From Massilia glaciei (lineage in GTDB: Bacteria > Pseudomonadota > Gammaproteobacteria > Burkholderiales > Burkholderiaceae_D): a stretch of 64,000 nucleotides of DNA. Positions 17,160-24,850 of the stretch are shown piece after piece. The notes under the pieces are model-generated. The model saw only the letters and a list, made by a program, of their open reading frames with translations, did no database searches and had not been told where the DNA came from. The stretch covers positions 1 to 64,000 of the forward strand of contig NZ_PXWF02000114.1 in assembly GCF_003011895.2 (NCBI RefSeq). The letters run 5' to 3'. Made by a program: the position numbers and the translations under genes. Numbering within the stretch: position 1 is the first letter of the stretch; each line of letters opens with the position of its first letter.

Positions 17160-18425
17160 ATGTCTTATTTATTCAAGCGGCAGATGGCCGCACTGTTGTT
17201 GGCACTGGCCGGCGCCGGCGTTTTGACGAGCGCGGCGGCGGCCGAGTTCGACGGCATGCTCGATGTCGGCGCCGGCAAGCTGCATGTAGTCCAGGGCGGC
17301 AGCGGCCCCTACACGGTGGTGTTCGAGGCCGGCTTCGGCAGCGACCTCGGCGTCTGGCGCAAGGTCGCGCCGCAGGTCGCCAAGAACGCCCGGGTGGTCA
17401 TGTATTCGCGCGCCGGCACCGGCAACTCGCCGGCCCGCACGGCCCCGCTCGGACCCGGGCAAAGCAGCGCCGAGCTGGCGCGCCTGCTGGCGCAGGCCAA
17501 GGCGGCGCCTCCCTACATCCTGGTTGGCCATTCGTATGGCGGTTTCGTGATCCGGCAATTCGCCGCCGCGCATCCGGAGCAGGTGGCCGGCATGGTGTTC
17601 GTCGATCCCGCCGACGAGGGGCTCGAACTGGCGCTCAAGCGGGTCGACGCGGCGCGCGTGGCGCGGGACCAGCGCGCCATGGCGGGCTTCGTGCCGCCGC
17701 GGTACGCGGCCGACCTGAAGCTGGTGCAACAGATCCTCGACGAGGGCAAGTTGCCGGCCATGGCGGCCCTGCCCGATGTCGCCGCCGTGCTGCTGACGTC
17801 GGTCAAAGCGCGCGACGGCGCCGAGTTCTTCCAGGAGACCCCGGCCGCCGTCAGGATCAAGCGCGAACGGCACCAGGCGTTTTTCAGCCAGTTCAGCAAC
17901 GGCGCCCACGTGGTCACCGCCAACAGCGGCCACAATATCCACCTGCAGCAGCCGGAGCTCGTGATCGGCGCGATCGGGCAGGTGATCGACGCCGCGGCGC
18001 AGGCGGCCGAACGGCGCGCCCAGCAACTGGCCAGGCAGGCGCTGATGGCCGAACTGGAGAAGGCGGCCGCACTGCTGGGCGCGCGGCAGGGGGCGGGCGC
18101 CGGGGCGCTGGTCGTGGCCGCGCTGAAACAAAGCCGGCTGGGCGAGAGCGACATCAACACGCTCGGTTTCGACGTCATAAACAAGGGTAAGCAGCCGGTG
18201 TTGGCCGAATTGATTTTGAAATACAATGCACAGGCGTTCGCGCAGTCGGCGAACGCGGCCGACAGCCATGGCGAGGCGCTGCTGGGGCTGCGGCGCGCGG
18301 CCGAGGCCAGACAGCAGTTCGAGCGCGCGTTGGCGCTGGCCAGGGCGGGCGGCGCCGGTGAACGGGCCCTGGCCGCTTATCAAAGCAATCTGGACAAGGC
18401 AGAAAAGGCGCTCAGGCAACCATGA
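17160..18425 (+). CDS. Secreted alpha/beta hydrolase, first gene of the BlaI-M56 operon
   Basis: The product has 421 residues with a Sec signal peptide (LLLALAGAGVLTSAAAA, cut near residue 28). The hydrolase domain covers about 35-280: VFEAGFGSD (oxyanion loop), VGHSYGGF (nucleophile serine), VDPADEG and SGHNIH (catalytic His). The last 130 residues are helical and Ala-rich (AAEARQQFERALALARAGG), resembling a tetratricopeptide-like tail. The substrate is not predictable; an ester, amide or lactam in the periplasm is possible. AGGAAA precedes the ATG. The stop overlaps the BlaI-type regulator start by 4 bases, so the hydrolase is probably the output of the protease/repressor pair downstream. 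Confidence 0.83.
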   Translation: MSYLFKRQMAALLLALAGAGVLTSAAAAEFDGMLDVGAGKLHVVQGGSGPYTVVFEAGFGSDLGVWRKVAPQVAKNARVVMYSRAGTGNSPARTAPLGPGQSSAELARLLAQAKAAPPYILVGHSYGGFVIRQFAAAHPEQVAGMVFVDPADEGLELALKRVDAARVARDQRAMAGFVPPRYAADLKLVQQILDEGKLPAMAALPDVAAVLLTSVKARDGAEFFQETPAAVRIKRERHQAFFSQFSNGAHVVTANSGHNIHLQQPELVIGAIGQVIDAAAQAAERRAQQLARQALMAELEKAAALLGARQGAGAGALVVAALKQSRLGESDINTLGFDVINKGKQPVLAELILKYNAQAFAQSANAADSHGEALLGLRRAAEARQQFERALALARAGGAGERALAAYQSNLDKAEKALRQP

Positions 18426-18829
18426 AAAAAACCCCCGACCCGGCCGCACCGGCCAGCCTCGACGACCTGCCGCTGCGCGAGCGCCAGGTCGTCGAACAGG
18501 TCTACACCCTGCACGAGGCGACCGCGACCCAGATCCAGGAGGGGCTCGAGGTGGCGCTGACCAATTCGGCGATCCGCGCCATGCTCGCGCGGCTCGAGGA
18601 AAAAGGCGTGCTCCAGCACCGGGTCGACGGCCAGCGCTACCTCTACAGCGCCGTCGTCCCCAAGCAGGCGGTGCGCGACTCCGCGCTCAAGCGGCTGGTG
18701 GGCACCTTCTTCGACAACTCGGCGGCCAGCGCCGCCACCGCCTTGCTGGGCATGTCAGACCAGCTCAGCAACAAAGACCTCGACGCACTCGAGGCGATGA
18801 TCGCCAAGGCCAGGGCGGAAGGGCGTTAG
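18422..18829 (+). CDS. BlaI/MecI/CopY-family transcriptional repressor
   Basis: The 135-residue protein has the winged-helix layout of penicillinase repressors: LPLRERQVVEQVYTLHEATATQIQEGL forms the first helices (quoted in parts: LPLRERQVVEQ, ATATQIQEGL), NSAIRAMLARLEEKGVL is the recognition helix and wing start, and YSAVVPKQAVRDSAL begins the dimerisation helices with the proteolysis-sensitive region. Family members repress as dimers and are inactivated when a BlaR1-type protease is triggered. Its ATG overlaps the hydrolase stop and its stop overlaps the GTG of the M56 gene, so all three are translationally coupled. The palindrome at 17083 is its likely binding site. Confidence 0.9.
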   Translation: MKKTPDPAAPASLDDLPLRERQVVEQVYTLHEATATQIQEGLEVALTNSAIRAMLARLEEKGVLQHRVDGQRYLYSAVVPKQAVRDSALKRLVGTFFDNSAASAATALLGMSDQLSNKDLDALEAMIAKARAEGR

Positions 18830-20367
18830 TGGCTGGCACCGACCTGGTCCTGCTGCTGCTCAAGCACAGCCTGATGGTCGTGCTGGTGTTGCTCGCGCTG
18901 CGTTCGCTGTCCCGCGCCTCGGCCGCGCGGCGCGTGTTCGCGGCCCGTTGCGGCCTGTTCGCCCTGCTCCTGACGCCGCTGTTGTGGTTGCTGCTGCCGG
19001 CCTTGCCGCTCGGCCTGCCGTACGCGTGGACGGCGCTGCTCGATCCGCCGCTGGCCTTGCCCGAGCTCGCATGGCTGGCCAGGCTGCCCGACGGCGCGGC
19101 CGCGTTCGCGGCGCCGTCGCGCGCGGCCGATCTGGGACGCGCGTTGTTGTGCGTGTACGCGGCCGGCGTGTTGCTGTGTCTGCTCAATCTGGCGCGCAAG
19201 CTGCGCGGCCTCCAGCGGATCGCCGGCGCCTCCGAGGCGCTCGAGGCGGCGGCGTGGCGCGCGCCGCTGGCGCGGCTGCGCGGTGCGCTCGGCATCCGGC
19301 GCCCGGTGCGGCTGCTGGTGTCCGACCGGGTCGCCTCGCCGCTGAGCTGGGGCCTGTGGCGCCCCGTGATCGTGCTCGACCGCCACAGCGCCGGCAACGC
19401 CGAGCCCGACGCCATTCTGGCGCACGAGTTGGCCCACATCGCCGCCCACGACTGGGCCGCCCTGTTGTGCGCGCGGGTGCTCGTGGCGCTGTACTGGTGG
19501 CACCCGCTGATGCATCTGTTGCTGAGAACCTTCGAGCACGACATCGAGTGCGCCGCCGACGACGCGGTGCTGGGCACGGGCGTGCCGCCGTCGCGCTACG
19601 CGCAAACCCTGGTGTCGGTGTCGCGCAATGCGTTCTCGCCGCCGCGCGGCGCCTCGCTGGCCACGCCGATCGCCGGACGCGGCGCCTTGCTGGTCGCGCG
19701 CATCGGCGCCCTGCTCGAACAGCAGCGTCCGCGCGGGCGCGTGAGCGCGCGCCAATGGCTCGCCGGCGCCGCCATGACGCTCGCGCTGGTCGGCGTGCTG
19801 GGCAGCCTGGTGCTGCGCGGCGAACACGTGATCTGGCCCGACCGCCTGCTCGCCGGCACGCAAGGCGCCGCCGGCCGCGGCGCCGAACAATTGCTGGGCG
19901 AACTGGGTAACCCCAATTTCACGCAATTGGCGGCCGCGATGCGGGCGCAGGATTTCACGCGGCGCCATGCGGCGCAGGCGGAGTCGTTCCGCCAGCGCGC
20001 CGCGATTCCGCCGCTCATGCTGGCGCTGCAGGACCGGCGGCCCGTGGTGCGCCAACTGGCGCTGTGGGGCTTGAGCGAGATGCGTTTCGGCGAGACCGCG
20101 CCGGCGGTCGCCGCGCTGCTGGCCGACCCGTCGCCGCTGGTGCGGGCCGAGGCGGCCGGGGCCCTTGGCGACATCGGGGAAACGCGCTGGCTCCCGGCGC
20201 TGCTGGCGCTGCTGCGCGACCCCGACCCGCGCGTGCGCGCCCGCGTCGCGCACGCGCTGGGCGACCTGGGCGAGCCGGACAGCATCGCCGCGCTGGAGTC
20301 GGCGCGGGACGATCCCGATGCCGCCGTCGTCGGGCAGGTCGACTGGGCGCTGCGCGAATTGCGCTGA
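18829..20367 (+). CDS. BlaR1-like M56 membrane metallopeptidase with C-terminal HEAT repeats
   Basis: The start is GTG at 18829, overlapping the TAG stop of the repressor; about 512 residues. Hydrophobic segments near residues 5-25, 35-65 and 105-125 precede the zinc-protease motif HELAHIAAHDW, then WWHPLMHLL and EHDIECAADDAVL, the M56 (BlaR1/MecR1) signature with the third ligand Glu. A further membrane segment is near residue 315. Instead of a penicillin-binding sensor the C-terminus (about 385-512) carries HEAT-like repeats (RRPVVRQLALWGLSEM, LVRAEAAGALGDIGE, RVRARVAHALGDLGEP). It probably senses a periplasmic signal or partner and cleaves the repressor. The sensor type is unusual. Confidence 0.87.
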   Translation: MAGTDLVLLLLKHSLMVVLVLLALRSLSRASAARRVFAARCGLFALLLTPLLWLLLPALPLGLPYAWTALLDPPLALPELAWLARLPDGAAAFAAPSRAADLGRALLCVYAAGVLLCLLNLARKLRGLQRIAGASEALEAAAWRAPLARLRGALGIRRPVRLLVSDRVASPLSWGLWRPVIVLDRHSAGNAEPDAILAHELAHIAAHDWAALLCARVLVALYWWHPLMHLLLRTFEHDIECAADDAVLGTGVPPSRYAQTLVSVSRNAFSPPRGASLATPIAGRGALLVARIGALLEQQRPRGRVSARQWLAGAAMTLALVGVLGSLVLRGEHVIWPDRLLAGTQGAAGRGAEQLLGELGNPNFTQLAAAMRAQDFTRRHAAQAESFRQRAAIPPLMLALQDRRPVVRQLALWGLSEMRFGETAPAVAALLADPSPLVRAEAAGALGDIGETRWLPALLALLRDPDPRVRARVAHALGDLGEPDSIAALESARDDPDAAVVGQVDWALRELR

Positions 20368-20459
20368 AGGTCGGGGCCGGCAATCGGGGTGCGTTGAACG
20401 GAATGGGGCTGGGCGGGGTCAAACCCGTACGTCGTTAACCTTGCCACCGGAGACGCACC

Positions 20460-21329
20460 ATGAGCGACCCAATTCAACCAGCGGTGCCAGGCGCGCAGCC
20501 GCGCCCAACACCGGCGCCCGATTCTGACGCCATCAAACAACGCCAGCGCGCCACCTGGGCCAGTGGCGATTACGCCGTCATCGGCGTCACGCTCCAGATC
20601 GTCGCCGAGTCGCTGGCCGAGGCGGCCGATGTGCGCGCCAACGAACGCGTGCTCGATGTCGCCGCCGGCAACGGCAACGCCACCCTCGCCGCGGCGCGCC
20701 GCAACGCCCGCGTCACCGCCACCGACTACGTGCCGGCCCTGCTCGACAAGGCGCGCGGGCGGCTCGAGGCCGACGGCCTGAGCGCCACCTTGCGCGAGGC
20801 CGATGCCGAGGACCTGCCGTTTGCCGACGGCGAGTTCGACGTGGCGCTGTCGACCTTCGGCGTGATGTTCGCGCCCGACCACCGGCGCGCCGCGGGGGAG
20901 ATGTTGCGCGTTGTGCGCGGCGGCGGGCGCATCGGCCTGGCCAACTGGACCCCGGACGGATTCATCGGACACCTGTTTAAGACGGTCGGCGGCCATGTTC
21001 CCCCGCCCGCCGGCTTGCAGCCGCCGGTGGCATGGGGCACCGAGGAACATCTGCGCGACCTGTTCGGCGTCCATGCGCAGCACATCAGTATCGAACGCAA
21101 GATGTTCAAATTCCGCTACGCCTCGCCGGCCCACTGGCTCGAGGTGTTCCGCAACTATTACGGTCCCCTCAACCGGGCCTTCGCCGCGCTCGACGCCAAC
21201 GCCGGGCTGGCGCTCGAGAAAGACATTCTGGCGCTGTTCGACCGCTTCAACGAGGGCGGGCCGGGCTCGCTGGTCGTGCCCTCCGAATACCTCGAGGCCG
21301 TCGTGTTCAAACGCGCGGTGCTGATGTAA
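20460..21329 (+). CDS. Class I SAM-dependent methyltransferase
   Basis: The 289-residue protein has the Rossmann methyltransferase motifs: VLDVAAGNGNATLAAA (motif I, SAM loop) near residue 65, VTATDY (motif II acidic residue), EADAEDLPFADGEFDVAL (post-II and motif III region) and RVVRGGGRIGLANW (motif IV-V). It is closest in pattern to the UbiE/COQ5-like methyltransferase superfamily, but the C-terminal half gives no clue to the substrate. GGAG lies 9 bases before the ATG. It follows the M56 operon after 92 bases, so it may be a separate unit. Confidence 0.85.
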   Translation: MSDPIQPAVPGAQPRPTPAPDSDAIKQRQRATWASGDYAVIGVTLQIVAESLAEAADVRANERVLDVAAGNGNATLAAARRNARVTATDYVPALLDKARGRLEADGLSATLREADAEDLPFADGEFDVALSTFGVMFAPDHRRAAGEMLRVVRGGGRIGLANWTPDGFIGHLFKTVGGHVPPPAGLQPPVAWGTEEHLRDLFGVHAQHISIERKMFKFRYASPAHWLEVFRNYYGPLNRAFAALDANAGLALEKDILALFDRFNEGGPGSLVVPSEYLEAVVFKRAVLM

Positions 21330-21332
21330 TCT

Positions 21333-21376
21333 GGCCCGGTGGCCCGGTGGCCCGGTGGCCCGGTGGCCCGGTGGCC
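21333..21376. repeat. Tandem repeat, 8-bp unit GGCCCGGT, five copies plus part
   Basis: Five perfect GGCCCGGT units run from 21333 to 21372 followed by GGCC. They lie just after the methyltransferase stop, between convergent genes, where a terminator would be expected. No hairpin with a T-run is visible there. Confidence 0.95.
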
Positions 21377-21392
21377 TGCCGGCCCGGCCGCC

Positions 21393-21731
21393 TCAGGCGC
21401 CGCTGTCGACGGGCAGGTGGGCGTCGGTCCAGCCCGTGATGCCGGCCGACATCACGCGCACGTCGCTGTAGCCGAGGCTCTTGGCGCGCTTTGCCGCATT
21501 GGGCGCTTTGCGGCAAAGCGGGTTCGAGCAATAAAACACCAGGCCGGCGTCGAAGTCCTGCGGCAGCGCCGCGGCGTCGAAGTCGACCCCCAGATTGATG
21601 GCGCCGGGAACGCGCGCCCTTTCCCACGACTGCGTGTTGTTGACGTCGACGATCGTCAGCGGGCCTTTGCGCATGCGCTCATGCAGGTCTTTGGGGGAGA
21701 TCGATTTCAGTCCCATCAGCATTGCGAACAT
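21393..21731 (-). CDS. Single-domain rhodanese-like protein
   Basis: This 112-residue protein covers one rhodanese domain: the N-terminal ISPKDLHERM, LTIVDVNNTQSWERARVPGAI (quoted as TIVDVNNTQSW and RVPGAINLG), the active loop FYCSNPLCRKAP with a candidate catalytic cysteine, and the closing YSDVRVMSAGITGWTDA. Such proteins transfer sulfur or act in thiol and oxyanion stress. The loop has CSNPLC rather than the classical CxxGxR, so thiosulfate specificity is uncertain. AAGGAA precedes the ATG. It lies downstream of the ArsR and membrane protein genes on the same strand. Confidence 0.87.
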   Translation of the reverse strand: MFAMLMGLKSISPKDLHERMRKGPLTIVDVNNTQSWERARVPGAINLGVDFDAAALPQDFDAGLVFYCSNPLCRKAPNAAKRAKSLGYSDVRVMSAGITGWTDAHLPVDSGA

Positions 21732-21771
21732 GGTGTTCCTTTATGTGGTTTGGCAACAGAAAAAGCGTGGA

Positions 21772-22170
21772 TCAGGTGCGCGAGCCGCTCGCGCCGACGC
21801 CGAGGCAACGCAGCACGGCGAGCAGCAAGCCCGTGCCGAGCAGGCCGGCCCCGACCAGGCTGGCCATGCCGATCGGGGCGAACAGCGAAGCGCCCATGTA
21901 GCCGAGGCCGCCGAGCACGAGGCTCCAGCCGGCGAAGCGGCGCGCGGCCTGGTCGGCCGCCGGCGAGCTTGCCGCACGGGCGCGCGCCGTGAGTATTTTC
22001 GGGATCGCGTTGGAGTAGGCCACCACCACCGCGCCGAGCAGCGCGCCGAGCAGCCGCTGCGACCATTCCGCGCTGATATAGTCCGGCGCAAGCCACGCGA
22101 GCGCGGCCGAGGCGCCGAGGATGAAGGCTGCCGCCAGGATCGAACGGCCCAACGAGAATGTCGCACTCAT
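21772..22170 (-). CDS. Small membrane protein, SdpI-like, paired with an ArsR regulator
   Basis: The 132-residue product has four predicted membrane helices (SILAAAFILGASAALAWLA, LLGALLGAVVVAYSNAI, FAGWSLVLGGLGYMGASLF, MASLVGAGLLGTGLLLAVL). AYSNAIPK followed by ARRFAGWSLVLGGL recalls the NxxPK...R.GG pattern of SdpI-family immunity proteins, but the match is by eye and short. The start overlaps the stop of the ArsR-type regulator by 4 bases, so the two are co-translated, the same arrangement as SdpR-SdpI, where the membrane protein holds the repressor. The function is otherwise unknown. Confidence 0.65.
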   Translation of the reverse strand: MSATFSLGRSILAAAFILGASAALAWLAPDYISAEWSQRLLGALLGAVVVAYSNAIPKILTARARAASSPAADQAARRFAGWSLVLGGLGYMGASLFAPIGMASLVGAGLLGTGLLLAVLRCLGVGASGSRT

Positions 22171-22481
22171 GATTTTTCCTTATGTGATTTATCAGCGGGT
22201 TGGCCGCCTCCGGCTCGCGTGACCGCCAGGCCGAAGGTTTGGGCGAAACTGAGCAAAGCGTCCTCGAGCACCGACAACTTGATGCGGTAGGTGATCGTGC
22301 GCCCCTGCTTTTCGGGTTCGATCAGGCCGGCCGCGACGAGCACCGCGAAGTGCGCCGACATGGTTGGCTTGGACACGTCGAACATGTCGGCGAGTTCTCC
22401 CGCGCCGATCGGCCCCTGCTGTAGATGCTGGAGGACCATGCGACGGGTGGGATCTGACAGGGCTTTGAAAATTGTGCTCAT
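22167..22481 (-). CDS. ArsR/SdpR-family transcriptional repressor
   Basis: The 104-residue protein is a winged helix: IFKALSDPTRRMVLQHL (first helix, the hallmark of ArsR-like autorepressors), GELADMFDVSKPTMSAHFAVL (quoted in part: DVSKPTMSAHF, recognition helix) and the wing GLIEPEKQGRTITYRI. No metal-binding ELCVCDL motif is present, so it belongs to the non-metal SdpR-like branch. It is translated from an ATG with no clear ribosome-binding site, 8 bases after its -10 box. It overlaps the membrane protein gene that follows and probably represses both. Confidence 0.88.
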   Translation of the reverse strand: MSTIFKALSDPTRRMVLQHLQQGPIGAGELADMFDVSKPTMSAHFAVLVAAGLIEPEKQGRTITYRIKLSVLEDALLSFAQTFGLAVTRAGGGQPADKSHKEKS

Positions 22482-22488
22482 GTGTCGA

Positions 22489-22516
22489 TTATTAGCTAAT
22501 CATCGAACTATTGCAA
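22489..22516 (-). promoter_or_regulatory. Promoter and overlapping palindrome of the ArsR gene
   Basis: On the minus strand TTGCAA (22511-22516) and TAATAA (22489-22494) are 16 bases apart. The perfect palindrome ATTAGCTAAT (22491-22500) overlaps the -10 box, where an ArsR-type dimer would block transcription. Confidence 0.6.
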
Positions 22517-22683
22517 GCGTTTTCGTTTTTCCCATTCCGGCAGCCCAGGCCGACGCCGGCGTGCGGCTTTTTCCAACAAACAATATTTCTGTTTTGAATG
22601 GCCATATTTTCAAGTAAAATTTTCTGCGAGATAAATTTTGCGCCCTTTGGAAACAAGGTCAATCCATTCGAAACGAGGAAAAA

Positions 22684-23532
22684 ATGCTGTCAAGAATAAT
22701 TGTTGCCTGCGCGCTGGCGCTGAGCTTCAGCGCATGCACCACCGCGCCAACCCGGATCGCGCTCGATTCGGCCGCAAAACAAGAACTGCTCGAGGTGACC
22801 ACCTGGAACCAGTTGCCGCAGGACGAAATGATCGTGCGGGCGGAGGCGAGCGGCGTCGGCGCCGCGACCGGCGGCGGCCTGATCGGCGCCATCATCGATT
22901 CGAAGGTCGGCGAGTCGCGCCAAAACAAAATGCAGGCCGACATCGCGCCGTTCTATGCAGCGGTCGATGATTTCGATTTCCGCACGCTCTACACGCAGGC
23001 CCTCACGGCAGCGCTCGCCAGCGGAACACCGGTCAAGTTCGGTGCTGTCGAAACGCCGACGGTGTTGCCGACACCGGCCGAAAGCGAAGCGCGCATAAAA
23101 GCGCTCGCCGCCGGCACGGGCATCATGGTGTTGCAGACCGCCTACACGTTTTCGCCCGATTTCAAGCACCTCCAGGTCACGACCCATGCCGCAATCTCGC
23201 GCGCAAAGAGCGAGCAGAAAGCGTTTTTGAACTCCTATGTGTACGTCTCCGCGGCGACCGGCGCGGGCGGCGTCGAGTCGATCAAGGCTTGGGCCGATGC
23301 CAACGGTGCGCAGTACCGCGCCGCCTCGAATGAGGCCGTGCAGCAGATCATGCAGATGCTCAAGCTCGATTTGATGGCCAACGCCACCGATCCGGCCGAC
23401 CTGCCGAAAGCGGCGGCCCCCGTCGTCCCCGGCGTGTACCTCGGCGCCGGACCCTTGCCGGTGCTCGCCTCCCAAAACGGGCGGGTCATTCTGCGCTCGT
23501 TGAGCGGCAACCTTGTCTCCGTAGCACAATAG
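22684..23532 (+). CDS. Putative lipoprotein of unknown function
   Basis: The 282-residue protein begins with a lipoprotein signal (IIVACALALSFSAC, lipobox FSAC at about residue 19). A Gly-rich stretch GVGAATGGGLIGAIIDSKVG (about residues 58-77) recalls glycine-zipper segments that insert in or cross membranes. The rest is mixed alpha/beta with no recognised motif. GAGG lies 6 bases before the ATG. The secreted protein 18 bases downstream is probably co-transcribed. It is likely a periplasmic or outer membrane protein; the function is not predictable. Confidence 0.75.
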   Translation: MLSRIIVACALALSFSACTTAPTRIALDSAAKQELLEVTTWNQLPQDEMIVRAEASGVGAATGGGLIGAIIDSKVGESRQNKMQADIAPFYAAVDDFDFRTLYTQALTAALASGTPVKFGAVETPTVLPTPAESEARIKALAAGTGIMVLQTAYTFSPDFKHLQVTTHAAISRAKSEQKAFLNSYVYVSAATGAGGVESIKAWADANGAQYRAASNEAVQQIMQMLKLDLMANATDPADLPKAAAPVVPGVYLGAGPLPVLASQNGRVILRSLSGNLVSVAQ

Positions 23533-23550
23533 AAACCGGAAAACCACACC

Positions 23551-24123
23551 ATGAAACCATCGATTTATTTTTGTGCGCCCCTGCTGTGCTGCCTGCTGAC
23601 GGCCCACGCCGCGCCGGTTGAAAAGACGCCCTTGAGCTACGACGCGCAAGCGACCGAGATAGTCCGGATCACGCCCCTGCAGGGCGCCTGCGCCATCAAT
23701 TTCATGAGCATCAGCGACCGGCGTTTCACCAAAGACGGCATCGGCGCCGACATGCCCATCCCGTCCGGCCCGCCGGAGCCCTGGATCAGCGCCAGCCTCG
23801 ACACACTCAAGGCTTACGGCTTTCCGGTGACCCACAGCGCCAGTCCCGTGCCAGGCGCCGTCAATCTCGACGTGCGCCTGACCCGCGCCTACACCTGGAT
23901 CACCCACATGCGCATCAACGGCATGGTGGCGATCGAGGCGGAATCGAAGCAAGCCGACGGCGTCAAAACCGAGAAGTTCCGCTCGGCCGGCAGCAAGACC
24001 AATATGTGGGGCGCGAAAAGCGAATACGTGACGGCCCTGAACTACGCGGTCAATTCGGTGGTCGACCAGATGGCGCCGGCGCTCCTGCGCCATTGCCAGA
24101 GCGCCAAAACGGCCGCGCGCTGA
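23551..24123 (+). CDS. Secreted protein of unknown function
   Basis: The 190-residue protein has a short signal peptide (FCAPLLCCLLTAHA, cut before APVEK). The mature part is compact, with two cysteines (GACAIN, LLRHCQ) that could form a disulfide, and a central beta-rich segment (AVNLDVRLTRAYTWITHMRI). It follows the lipoprotein gene after 18 bases and is likely in the same transcript; a joint envelope role is an inference. I recognise no family. Confidence 0.7.
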   Translation: MKPSIYFCAPLLCCLLTAHAAPVEKTPLSYDAQATEIVRITPLQGACAINFMSISDRRFTKDGIGADMPIPSGPPEPWISASLDTLKAYGFPVTHSASPVPGAVNLDVRLTRAYTWITHMRINGMVAIEAESKQADGVKTEKFRSAGSKTNMWGAKSEYVTALNYAVNSVVDQMAPALLRHCQSAKTAAR

Positions 24124-24298
24124 GCGAGCCCGGGCGTTCAACGCCGCCCTTGTGCAGCGTGCCCGCCGTCCCGGGGCGCCGGGCGCAACGGCGGCGCTTT
24201 CCATCTTGGGCCGGCAGCGATATCTTTGCTATGCTATCGACTTTGCGCTGGCCGGCGCCGCTGTCCGTGCCGCGGACCCTCATTTCGGAGCAGCACAC

Positions 24299-24835
24299 AT
24301 GGCCTCATTGCAAGATCAGTTCTTGAAAGCCGGACTCATCGACAAGAACAAGGCCAAGCTGGCCGCCCAGGACAAGAACAAGCAGAAAAAGGTCGAGCGC
24401 CGCACGGGCGCCGAGACGGTCGACGAGGCGCGCCTGGCCGCGCTCGAGACGCAGCGCAAAAACGCCGAGCGGGCGCGCGAACTCAACGCCCAGCGCGACG
24501 CCGCCGCCAAGCAAAAGGCGATCATGGCGCAGATCGCGCAGATGGTGCAGAAGAATCGCCAGAGCAAGGGCAACGGCGACATCGCGTACAACTTCACGCA
24601 CGGCACCAAGATCGAACGCATGTACGTGTCGGCCGCGGTGCAGGCGCACCTGGTTGCCGGGCGCCTCGTCATCGTTTGCCAGGGCGGCGGCATCGAACTG
24701 GTGCCGCGCGTGATCGCCGACAAGATCGCCGAGCGCGACGCCTCGTTGGTGGTGCGGGTCAACAAGGCCAGCGCCGAGGTCGACGCCGACGATCCTTATG
24801 CCGCCTTCCAGATTCCCGACGATCTGATGTGGTAG
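24299..24835 (+). CDS. DUF2058-family protein
   Basis: This 178-residue protein matches the DUF2058 (YaiL-like) pattern: MASLQDQFLKAGLIDKNKAK at the start, then a long charged coiled-coil-like helix (about residues 20-90, rich in K, E, R and Q) and a compact C-terminal domain (YNFTHGTKIERMYVS, GRLVIVCQGGGIELVP). Family members are described as nucleoprotein or polynucleotide-associated regulators, with no firm biochemical role. It ends 15 bases from the convergent CAP gene. Confidence 0.85.
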   Translation: MASLQDQFLKAGLIDKNKAKLAAQDKNKQKKVERRTGAETVDEARLAALETQRKNAERARELNAQRDAAAKQKAIMAQIAQMVQKNRQSKGNGDIAYNFTHGTKIERMYVSAAVQAHLVAGRLVIVCQGGGIELVPRVIADKIAERDASLVVRVNKASAEVDADDPYAAFQIPDDLMW

Positions 24836-24850
24836 GCACGCTGGAGCCGT

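Noticed and set aside
14153-18190. Plus-strand open frame of 1345 codons
   Set aside because: It overlaps the SNF2, channel and hydrolase genes in another frame and has no recognisable domain; the Arg/Ala/Gly-rich text is typical of an out-of-frame reading.
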